Shown: positions 1 through 8,625 of the stretch, one piece after another
Position numbering within the stretch: position 1 is the first letter of the stretch
How the letters are laid out: every line of letters begins with the position of its first letter
Assembly (NCBI GenBank): GCA_963716115.1
Contig: CAVQSZ010000014.1
Span: 186,001 to 250,000 of the forward strand
Length of the DNA stretch: 64,000 bases
Reading direction: 5' to 3'
Origin: AP-15 sp963716115
Lineage (GTDB): Bacteria; Pseudomonadota; Alphaproteobacteria; ATCC43930; CGMCC-115725
Notes under the pieces: generated by a model
The model's database searches: none
What the model was told of the DNA's origin: nothing
The model's input: only the letters and a program-made list of their open reading frames with translations
Translations under genes and position numbers: made by a program

Positions 1-2466
1 CACATCGGCGAGGCCGAGGAGGGCGGCGATATCGTTCGGCTTTTCGGCGAGCAGCTCGTCATAGGTCTTGCGCGCGTCGTCGGGGTGCCCGGTCGCCAGA
101 TAGAGCGGCGCCAGCACCGAGCGGGCGGCGAGGTTTTTCGGGTCGGCCTTCAGCCTGCCTTTGAGGACGGCCTCGGCCTTGTCGAATTCGCCGGTGCGGA
201 CGTAGAGGCGGGAGAGCGCCACCGTCAATCCGTCGCTCGCCGGCCGGCTCGCCGCCGCCTTTTCGAGCAGCGCGACGGCGTCGGCGAACCGTCCGGCCTG
301 TTCATAGAGCTGGGCCGCGACCAGACTGTAGAGGTCGTTCCCGGGGTCGTCCTTGGCGTAGCCGTCAGCCTTGACGATCGCCGCGTCCAGACCGTCGGCC
401 GCGGCGGTGGCCCGGATCAGGTCGCCCTTCAGAGGGGCGTTGCCGGGGTCGCGGTCGACAGCCGCCTGCAGCGCCGCGCGCGCCTCCCGGTAATATTTCG
501 CGGAGTTCAAGAGCGCGAGGTAGCGGGCGAGGATCGGCTTCGAGTCGGGCGCCAGCTCATGGGCGCGCTTATAGGCGGAAATCGCGCCATTGGTGTCGCC
601 GGCCCCGAGCAGCGCCCTGGCCTGGGCTTCCAATATGCTGACGTCCGTGGGGAATTGCGCGCTCAGCGCGGTCGCCACCGCCTTGGCGTTGGTCCAATCC
701 TGGCGCAGCTCGTAGACGTGGACGAGGGCCAGCCCCGGTGTCGGGTCGGTCGGCGCCGCGGTGCGGGCGCGATTGATGTAGTCGATCGCCTCCTGCCATT
801 TCTTTTCATTGACGGCGATGCTCGCCATGCCGAGCAGGCTGCCGACATCATCGGCTTTTTTCGCCAGACGCTCGGAATAGACCTTCCTGGCGTCGTCGAC
901 ACGCCCGGTAGCCAGATAGAGCTGGGCCAAATCCCGGATCGCCGGGGAAAAGTCCGGCTGGTGGGTCAGCGCCGCGCGAAACGCGGTCTCGGCCCCCGGA
1001 TAATCCTTTTGCGCCATGCGCACCGACCCGAGCAGGGTTTGATAGAGCGGGTTGTTGGCGTCCCGCTTGATCAGCTCGGCGGCGACATCGGCGGCCCGGT
1101 CGAGCTGCCCGCTGCGCATCAGGGTCAAGACCAGGGTCGGGCCGGCGACGGTCGCGCCCGATTCGGTGTCGTACACCTTTTCGAGCGCGGCAAGGCCCTG
1201 CTTGCCCTGGCCGGCATCAATCTCGGAGATCGCCGCGCGGGTCTTGATCGACGCGTTCTCGGGATCGAGCGCGCCCGCCTTTTCGAACTGCTGGAGCGCG
1301 AGGTCCGGCTTGCCGCCGGCCATGTAGGCATTGCCGAGCAGGGTCAGCGCGGCCGAATTGGGCGGGTTCTTCGCGATCACCGGCTTCAGGTATTCGATCG
1401 CCCGGTCGGGGGCGCGCTGCCGCAGCGCCGCGCTGGCGATCAGACGCGCGGCGCGCAGGTCGTTGGGGACATTGGCGAGGTATTTGACCAGGATCGCCTC
1501 GGCCTGGGCGTATTGCCCGAGCGCGAGCTTGGTCGCCCCTTGCAGGTAATACCCGGACACCATCCTGGGGAACGCCGGGCTCAGGCGGTCGAAGATGCGG
1601 TCGGCTTCGGCGTATTGCGCCTGCTTGGCCCGCTCGATGCCGCGCAGGTAATTGGCGGTGAAATTGTTCGGCGCGGCCTTGAGGATCGGGTCGATATCCT
1701 CGTCGGCGGCCTTGAACTTGCCTTGGGCGATATTGAGGTCGGCGCGGCTCAGCCGGGCCGGGAGGTATTTCGGGTCGAGCTTCAGCGCATCGTCGAACTG
1801 GCCCATCGCCCCCTGCGGGTCGCCCTTGACGCGCAGCATCTCCCCCTTGACCTGGAGGGCCTCGGCCGAGCGCGGGTCGACGGCGATCGCCGCCTCGATC
1901 AGCTTGTCCGCCTCGGCCGGGTCCTTGGCGGCGATGAACCGCGCCAGCGCGATCTTCGGTCGCGCGGCGTTGGGGTCCAGTCGAACCGCGTCGCGCAGCA
2001 TCGCCTCGGCCTTCTTGGGGTCGCGCATGCCGGCCGCCGCCGCGCCGAGCGCGAGGCGAACCTTGCTTTCGACCGCCGGGCTGCGGTCCCCCGGCTTGAC
2101 CAGGTCCAGGACATCGGCGTACTTGCCTTGAACCAGCAACGCGTTGGCCAAGGTCGGCAGGTAATCCGCCTCGTCGCCGTTGCGCTCGCGTGCGGCGCGC
2201 GCCTCGCGCTCGGCCTGGGCCGGCTCGCCGAGCTGCAGGTAGACCGCGGCGAGCTTTGCCCGGATCGCCGGATCCTGCGGCGCTTCGCGCACCGCGTTGC
2301 GCAGCTCGATCTCGGCGGCCTTGAGGTTGCCGTTGGCGATGTACTGCTCGGCGCTGGCGACCGAGGCCGGCGACTCCTTCGCGCTCGCGCTCGCGCCGGC
2401 GGCGGCGAGCATCGCAGCGGCGAGAGCCAGGCGGCGCCACCGGGAGCCGCGTAGAGCCTGAGGCAT
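1..2466 (-). CDS. prsT: XrtA/PEP-CTERM system TPR-repeat protein PrsT (3' end beyond window)
   Basis: Large tetratricopeptide-repeat protein of the exosortase-A exopolysaccharide system, presumed to act in the envelope as an assembly scaffold. The start codon is visible at 2464-2466, and 822 codons are open to the left edge without a stop; the family is about 900 residues, so only a short C-terminus is missing. The N-terminus (MPQALRG, then a hydrophobic stretch ending ASASA) looks like a signal peptide. The rest is back-to-back TPR helices with recurring A-x-x-x-A-P-x-x-P spacing, e.g. LKLDPKYLPARLSRADL and AALTHQPDFSPAIRDLA. It starts 28 bases after the prsR stop, so it is the last gene of the operon seen here. 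Long open frames on the opposite strand are high-GC shadows. The family call rests on the TPR pattern plus the prsK/prsR neighbours. Confidence 0.85.
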   Translation of the reverse strand, partial: MPQALRGSRWRRLALAAAMLAAAGASASAKESPASVASAEQYIANGNLKAAEIELRNAVREAPQDPAIRAKLAAVYLQLGEPAQAEREARAARERNGDEADYLPTLANALLVQGKYADVLDLVKPGDRSPAVESKVRLALGAAAAGMRDPKKAEAMLRDAVRLDPNAARPKIALARFIAAKDPAEADKLIEAAIAVDPRSAEALQVKGEMLRVKGDPQGAMGQFDDALKLDPKYLPARLSRADLNIAQGKFKAADEDIDPILKAAPNNFTANYLRGIERAKQAQYAEADRIFDRLSPAFPRMVSGYYLQGATKLALGQYAQAEAILVKYLANVPNDLRAARLIASAALRQRAPDRAIEYLKPVIAKNPPNSAALTLLGNAYMAGGKPDLALQQFEKAGALDPENASIKTRAAISEIDAGQGKQGLAALEKVYDTESGATVAGPTLVLTLMRSGQLDRAADVAAELIKRDANNPLYQTLLGSVRMAQKDYPGAETAFRAALTHQPDFSPAIRDLAQLYLATGRVDDARKVYSERLAKKADDVGSLLGMASIAVNEKKWQEAIDYINRARTAAPTDPTPGLALVHVYELRQDWTNAKAVATALSAQFPTDVSILEAQARALLGAGDTNGAISAYKRAHELAPDSKPILARYLALLNSAKYYREARAALQAAVDRDPGNAPLKGDLIRATAAADGLDAAIVKADGYAKDDPGNDLYSLVAAQLYEQAGRFADAVALLEKAAASRPASDGLTVALSRLYVRTGEFDKAEAVLKGRLKADPKNLAARSVLAPLYLATGHPDDARKTYDELLAEKPNDIAALLGLADV

Positions 2467-2494
2467 CGAGCTTCCTTTCCTTCGCGACCCGTGG

Positions 2495-3859
<1,365 letters not shown>

Positions 3860-3865
3860 CGGTCC

Positions 3866-5881
3866 CTAGGCCGCGGCGGGCGAGGCGGCCGCCGGCGCGG
3901 CGGCGGCGAGCAAGGGCAGGGTGACGCGCATCGTCGTGCCCGCCCCTTTTTTGGAGATGACCTCGAGATCGCCGCCGGCCATCCGGATCAGCTCGCGGGT
4001 CTGAAAGGCGCCGATCCCGTACCCGCCCGATTTCGTCGAACGAAACGGCAGGAACAGCTCGTCGCGGATAAAGGCGCCGTCCATGCCGGGGCCGCGGTCG
4101 ACGACGTCGATGATGCAGCGGGCCCCGAGGCGGCGCGAGGAGAGCACGACCGGCTCGCCCGGCGGCGAGGCGTCGACCGCGTTCTGCACCAGGTGGGTGA
4201 GGGCGGATTGCAGCCGGTCGGGGTCGATCGCCACGAAATGCGCCCCGCCCTCGCCATGGGGCTGGACAATGGCGGCGCCCCCGGCGAACCCGGCCGCGAC
4301 CGCCGCGAGGACGGTGTCGGGATCGAGCCGGGGGACCGGGCGCGGCGCCTGATCGGCCTTGAGCTGGCCGAGCAGATGGTTCATCCGCGCCACCGAATCC
4401 TCGACCGTTTGCAGCATGTCGCGCTGGAATTCCGGATTGTCGATGTAGCGGCGCGCATTCGACACGATCAGGCCGAGCTGGCTGGCGAGGTTCTTGATGT
4501 CGTGGACGACAAAGGCGAAGCGCTTGCTGTACTCGGTCAAGAGCTCGGCGTCGCGCAGGCCCCGGGTCGAGCCTTCCTCGGCAAGGTAGCTGGCGGCCTG
4601 GCGCCCCGCCGCGCGCAGCAGCTCGAAGGCTTCCCAATTCTGGGCGACCGCGTGGTTGGCCCGGTCGAGCACGACAAAGCCGACGATTTCCCGGCGGTGC
4701 CGCAGCGGGACGGCGAGCTGCGCCCTGCCGCCGCCGAACGGCCAGGCCTGCGCCGCCCGGTCGGCGACCCGCTCCTGGATCCAGCCGCCGTCGCGAAACC
4801 CGGCGATGAACGGGTCGTCGGCGGGCACGATCGCCGCATCCGGCGTCGCGACCTTCCAGGCGGCGGTCCGGCAATAGCCGATCCCGGGGCGCAGCGACCA
4901 CAATGTCCCGGACGGGCTGTCGACGAACTCGGCCAGGGCGCGGATGATCCTGACCTGAAGCTCCCCCGCCTGCCCCGGCTCGGACACCAGCTCGATGAAT
5001 TTCAGCCACTCGATGCGGTAGTCGTAGCGGTGGGTGAAGAAATTTCGCGAGATCAGAAATTTCAGCCGTTGCCGCAGGGTGCCCGAGGACAGCACGGTGC
5101 CGAGCACGACGACGCTGCCGAGCAGCATGGCGAGCTGCAGCACCAGCCCCCAATCGCCGCCGAACCGGCGCAGCACGATGGCGACGAGCGCCACGGCGAG
5201 CAGAAAGCAGCCGCTCGCCAAGAGGGTCGCGGTGTGCAGCACGACCTGCCGCGAGACGTGGATGTCGACCCGCCATTCGCGGTTGCGGGCCATCGCCAGC
5301 GCCAGCAGCGGGGCCATGAAGCCGGCGGCGATGGCGCGGCCGAGCGCGAGGCCGGGATCGACCCGGCCGCGGGTGATGAAGGCGTCGGAGAACAGGAACA
5401 GCTCGTAGGCGAAGGACAGCCCGAGCGCCAGGCACACCGGCCACACGTGCCACCGCCGCGCCGGCTCGGTGTTGCGCCACAGGTTTTCGGTCGTCAAGAG
5501 GCCGAAGACGCCGAACCCGACCCGCGCCAGCAGCTGCGAGGTGTAGATGCCGGACGACCCGACATTGGCGGCGAGCGTCCATCCGTCATTGCCGACCGCC
5601 ACCGCGCAGAACGCGGCGGCCAGCGCCAGATAGGACCGCCCGAGGCCGCGCTGGACGCCGGCCCCCGCGCTGACCCCGGCCCCCGCGCTGACCCCGGCCC
5701 CCGCGCTGACCAGCGTCGCCGCGAACAGCAGCCAGGCCGACAGCCGGATGCTGTCGAGCAGCATCAGGACGCCGACCGGCAGCGCGCCGCCGGCGGCCAT
5801 CGCCGCCGCCCAGACGGCCGAGGCGACGCAGCAGCCGATGATCGCCAGACCGGTCCTGCTGGTGCGGCCGCGCAGCAGCAT
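3866..5881 (-). CDS. prsK: XrtA/PEP-CTERM system histidine kinase PrsK
   Basis: Membrane sensor histidine kinase, partner of PrsR. The N-terminal third is a multi-helix membrane domain, the middle a GAF-like sensor region, and the C-terminus holds the H-box (FVVHDIKNLASQLGLIVSNA), N-box (LVQNAVDASPPG), G1 (DRGPGMDG) and G2 (GGYGIGAF) of the ATPase. With the ATG at 5879-5881 the protein has 671 residues, but the same frame stays open upstream through a good extra transmembrane helix (YLGCALAFLLVIALMLL) with no ATG, GTG or TTG; only a CTG at 5948-5950, preceded by a GAGG, could start it. The true start may therefore be non-canonical or lost to an indel. Residues around 63-80 contain a SAGAGV repeat from an 18-bp DNA repeat. 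Confidence 0.88.
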   Translation of the reverse strand: MLLRGRTSRTGLAIIGCCVASAVWAAAMAAGGALPVGVLMLLDSIRLSAWLLFAATLVSAGAGVSAGAGVSAGAGVQRGLGRSYLALAAAFCAVAVGNDGWTLAANVGSSGIYTSQLLARVGFGVFGLLTTENLWRNTEPARRWHVWPVCLALGLSFAYELFLFSDAFITRGRVDPGLALGRAIAAGFMAPLLALAMARNREWRVDIHVSRQVVLHTATLLASGCFLLAVALVAIVLRRFGGDWGLVLQLAMLLGSVVVLGTVLSSGTLRQRLKFLISRNFFTHRYDYRIEWLKFIELVSEPGQAGELQVRIIRALAEFVDSPSGTLWSLRPGIGYCRTAAWKVATPDAAIVPADDPFIAGFRDGGWIQERVADRAAQAWPFGGGRAQLAVPLRHRREIVGFVVLDRANHAVAQNWEAFELLRAAGRQAASYLAEEGSTRGLRDAELLTEYSKRFAFVVHDIKNLASQLGLIVSNARRYIDNPEFQRDMLQTVEDSVARMNHLLGQLKADQAPRPVPRLDPDTVLAAVAAGFAGGAAIVQPHGEGGAHFVAIDPDRLQSALTHLVQNAVDASPPGEPVVLSSRRLGARCIIDVVDRGPGMDGAFIRDELFLPFRSTKSGGYGIGAFQTRELIRMAGGDLEVISKKGAGTTMRVTLPLLAAAAPAAASPAAA
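5654..5707. repeat. Three tandem 18-bp repeats inside prsK
   Basis: Three head-to-tail 18-bp units at 5654-5671, 5672-5689 and 5690-5707. Units two and three are identical; the first differs at one base. The unit length keeps the frame and encodes SAGAGV three times, in a loop between predicted membrane helices of PrsK. A copy-number change here would leave the reading frame intact, so it is a plausible site of length variation between strains. Confidence 0.85.
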
Positions 5882-5960
5882 CAGCGCGATGACCAGCAGG
5901 AAGGCGAGCGCGCATCCCAGGTAAACCGTCTCGGCTACGACAAAAGCCAGCGGCCCGATC

Positions 5961-7370
5961 CTACCTCGCCCCGCGATCCCAGAAGATCACCCGGGCGGTC
6001 TGCAAAAGTATGACAAAATCCAAAAAAATGCTCCGGTTCTTGATGTAGTAGAGGTCGAAGGAGAGCTTCTGGCGGGCGTCGTCGATCGAGGCGCCGTAGG
6101 GAAAATTGATCTGGGCCCAGCCGGTGATCCCGGGCCGCACCCAATGCCGCTCGGCATAATAGGGGATCGCCTTGGTCAGGTCGTCGACAAAGAACGGGCG
6201 CTCCGGCCGTGGCCCGACAAAGCTCATATCGCCGCGCAGGACATTGAGGATCTGCGCCAGCTCGTCGATCCGCAGCTTGCGGATGACGGCGCCGACCCGG
6301 GTCACCCGCGGATCGCGCTCGGCCGCCCAGCGCGGGCCGCTGTCGCGCTCGGCGTCGACCCGCATGCTGCGGAACTTGAAGATTGTGAAGGTGCGGCCGC
6401 GCCGTCCGATCCGATCCTGGCGATAGAGCACCGGCCCCGGGCTGTCGAGCTTGATCAGACAGGCCGTCGTCACCAGCAACGGCAGCGTGAAGACCAGGAA
6501 CCCCAGGCTGACGACAATGTCGAAGCCCCGCCTCAGCGCCTCGTCGACCATCCCGCAGCGAAACCCGTCGGAATAGAAGAGCCAGCTCGGCCGCAACGCC
6601 TCGAGGTCGACCGTTCGGGTTTCCCGTTCCCAGAAATCCAGGAAATCGGTCACCTTGATCCCGGCGAGCTTGCAATGCAGAAGCTGCCGCACCGGCAGGC
6701 CGCGCCGGTCGTCGCTGGCCACGACGATCTCGCTGGCCCCGAGCCGGTAGCCCATATCAGCGAGCGCATCAGCCCTGGCCTCGGACCAGTCGGCCGTGTC
6801 GGCGCGGACCAGAGCGCGCTCGCCCGGCGTCCCGACGAACGACAACGGCAGGAAATGCTGGTTGCCGCCGGACTCGACGAGCCGGGCGATTCGCGCGGCC
6901 TGCGCGCCATTGCCGAGGACGATGATGCGCCGCTTCAGCAGCCCCCGTCCCAAGGTGAACAGGAAGGTCCCGCGCGTCACCGAGATGCAGGCGAGCCAGA
7001 TCAGCGTCGCCTTCAACGGCAGGCCGGCGACATCCCCGACGCTCCCCAGCCCGTCGCGCCAGTACGAGGCGGAGACCACGGCCAAGGCCAGCACAATGAC
7101 CGAGACCACGACGATCTTGCCCAGCAGCACGCGAAAATCCATGAAGCTGTCATGGCCGTAGAGCCCGACCGAAACCATCGCGGTGACGGCGGCGGCCGAA
7201 AGCGCGGCGGAGAATTGGGCGGGAACGCTCGAAACCCCGAACGCGGCCGGCGCGCCGAGCCCCGAATGGGACAACATGTGGTAAAACGCGACGGCGATCA
7301 GCAAAGCGTCCGACGAGATCAGGAGCACGACTGAAACAGGGATAAAATGTCGGAACAGTCTGAGCTGCAT
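5961..7370 (-). CDS. XrtA-associated sugar transferase (undecaprenyl-phosphate glycosyl-1-phosphate transferase)
   Basis: Initiating transferase of exopolysaccharide synthesis, which puts the first sugar-1-phosphate on the lipid carrier at the inner membrane. From the ATG at 7368-7370 it has 469 residues: four to five N-terminal membrane helices, a cytoplasmic nucleotide-binding-like segment (KRRIIVLGNGAQAARIARLVE), a further hydrophobic hairpin (SLGFLVFTLPLLVTTACLI), then the bacterial sugar transferase domain with FKFRSMR, RLRIDEL-type (RKLRIDELAQ) and MSFVGPRPERP motifs. The set is typical of the TIGR03013/EpsB-like group that sits with prsK-prsR-prsT. An in-frame extension upstream of 7370 is high-GC and unlike the family, so the MQLRLFRHFIP start is preferred. 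It is the first gene of the minus-strand operon. Confidence 0.88.
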   Translation of the reverse strand: MQLRLFRHFIPVSVVLLISSDALLIAVAFYHMLSHSGLGAPAAFGVSSVPAQFSAALSAAAVTAMVSVGLYGHDSFMDFRVLLGKIVVVSVIVLALAVVSASYWRDGLGSVGDVAGLPLKATLIWLACISVTRGTFLFTLGRGLLKRRIIVLGNGAQAARIARLVESGGNQHFLPLSFVGTPGERALVRADTADWSEARADALADMGYRLGASEIVVASDDRRGLPVRQLLHCKLAGIKVTDFLDFWERETRTVDLEALRPSWLFYSDGFRCGMVDEALRRGFDIVVSLGFLVFTLPLLVTTACLIKLDSPGPVLYRQDRIGRRGRTFTIFKFRSMRVDAERDSGPRWAAERDPRVTRVGAVIRKLRIDELAQILNVLRGDMSFVGPRPERPFFVDDLTKAIPYYAERHWVRPGITGWAQINFPYGASIDDARQKLSFDLYYIKNRSIFLDFVILLQTARVIFWDRGAR

Positions 7371-7444
7371 CGCCAACTGGGAAATCGTTAACAGGGCCGC
7401 GGACTGCGCCTTGGGCGATGGCTCCGAGCGCGCATGAATATAGT

Positions 7445-7460
7445 AGCAGCAAGACAGCCA
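7445..7460 (-). promoter_or_regulatory. Candidate sigma54 (-24/-12) promoter of the sugar transferase-prsKRT operon
   Basis: Read on the minus strand the segment is TGGCTGTCTTGCTGCT, with the GG and GC doublets ten bases apart, as needed for a -24/-12 promoter (consensus TGGCAC-N5-TTGCA). It lies about 75 bases before the sugar transferase start. PrsR, encoded in the same operon, is a sigma54 activator, which makes autoregulation plausible. The match is partial, so this is a candidate only. Confidence 0.35.
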
Positions 7461-7474
7461 GCCGTCCAGTAGAA

Positions 7475-8437
7475 CTAATTGCCCACCCGTTGCGATCGGA
7501 TGACGGGCCGATCGGAAACCCGCCGGCCGGCGGCGCCGGGGCGCCGCGTCTCGACGCCGGCGAGGGCTTGGCGGCGGGACTCGAAGAGCCGCCCGATCCA
7601 ATCGATCACCGCACGCACGCAGGCGGCGCGGCGAAGATCGCGATGCACGATGATCCAGTGCTCGGCGGCGATCTCCGGCGCCGGCGGGGTCAGCCTTTCG
7701 AGCAGCCGATCATCGTCGCCGACGAAGCAAGGGAGCACGCCGCGGCCGGCGCCGCCATGGATCGCGGCCAGCTGCATCGGCATGCTCGAGGCGCGCAGGG
7801 CGACCCGGCCGCCGGTCTCGCGCAGCCGCTCCTGAACCCAGCGCGCGGTCGGATAGTGCGCCTGCTCCTCGGTGTAGGTGACCCAGGCGTCGCCCTGCGA
7901 GCCCGCTCGGCGATACACCGCGCAGGCGAACACGCCGGCCTTGGTGACGTAGAGATCGCCGCTTTCCGGTGGATGATGGCGCAGCGCGAGATCGGCCTCG
8001 CGGCGCGCCAGGTTGGCGGTCTGCTGCAATTCGACAAGCTCGAGGGTGATCCCCGACGGCAACCCCGCATCCGGGGCATCGACGAGGTGGCGGGCGAGAA
8101 AGCTCGCGGCCCATTCGCCGACCGAAACCCGCACCGCGCCGCTCAATGCCGGCGACGCCGCCGCCCGCCGCCGCTCCAGCGCCAGGGCCGCCAGCTCGAG
8201 CTGCTCGGCGGCCGGCAGCAGCCCCTCGCCGGCCGCGTTGAGGCGCAGGCCCTCGGGCAGCCGGTCGAACAAGGCCGGTCCGCCGAACACCGCCTCGAAG
8301 GCCGCCAGGCGCCGGCCGATCGTCGGCTGGCTCAACCCCAGCGCGCGGCCGGCGGCGCGCAGCGAGCCGTGACGCGCAACCGCGAGAAAGACGCGGGCGT
8401 CGTCCCAATCGATCGAGTCGGAGCCGTCGGCGCCCAT
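7475..8437 (-). CDS. LysR-family transcriptional regulator
   Basis: DNA-binding regulator of 320 residues from the ATG at 8435-8437. The N-terminal winged helix-turn-helix is clear (DDARVFLAVARHGSLRAAGR, then LGLSQPTIGRRLAAFE), followed by the effector-binding domain (about 95-290). It is divergent from the fused ABC exporter at 8626, the classic arrangement for a LysR gene and its target, and the spacer between them holds repeated TGATACG half-sites. An in-frame extension of 23 codons upstream of 8437 runs through those sites and is unlikely to be coding. The effector is unknown. The last ~30 residues are arginine-rich and atypical. Confidence 0.88.
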   Translation of the reverse strand: MGADGSDSIDWDDARVFLAVARHGSLRAAGRALGLSQPTIGRRLAAFEAVFGGPALFDRLPEGLRLNAAGEGLLPAAEQLELAALALERRRAAASPALSGAVRVSVGEWAASFLARHLVDAPDAGLPSGITLELVELQQTANLARREADLALRHHPPESGDLYVTKAGVFACAVYRRAGSQGDAWVTYTEEQAHYPTARWVQERLRETGGRVALRASSMPMQLAAIHGGAGRGVLPCFVGDDDRLLERLTPPAPEIAAEHWIIVHRDLRRAACVRAVIDWIGRLFESRRQALAGVETRRPGAAGRRVSDRPVIRSQRVGN

Positions 8438-8516
8438 TGTGATACGTACCCATTGTGATACGAAACTGTATCGGTCCTTATCGAATTTGTCGATCGCTGA
8501 TTTCAAATCGTATCAC
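8433..8516. promoter_or_regulatory. Divergent LysR/ABC regulatory region with repeated GTGATACG sites
   Basis: A 14-bp direct repeat (CCCATTGTGATACG) occurs at 8433-8446 and 8449-8462, and its core is found inverted as CGTATCAC at 8509-8516. The inverted pair 8455-8462/8509-8516 frames an AT-richer stretch containing the likely promoters. The first copy overlaps the LysR start codon, so binding there could repress the regulator gene itself. The sites are visible directly; the role is inferred from the divergent layout. Confidence 0.5.
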
Positions 8517-8625
8517 TACATTGCCCCCCGGACGCAGGGCGTTCGAGCAAGGCTCCAACCCGGGGAGATCGCGGCTGTCGCGCGCGCCCGCTTCGATTAT
8601 GCTCGGTCCGCGAGACGGAGGGTCC

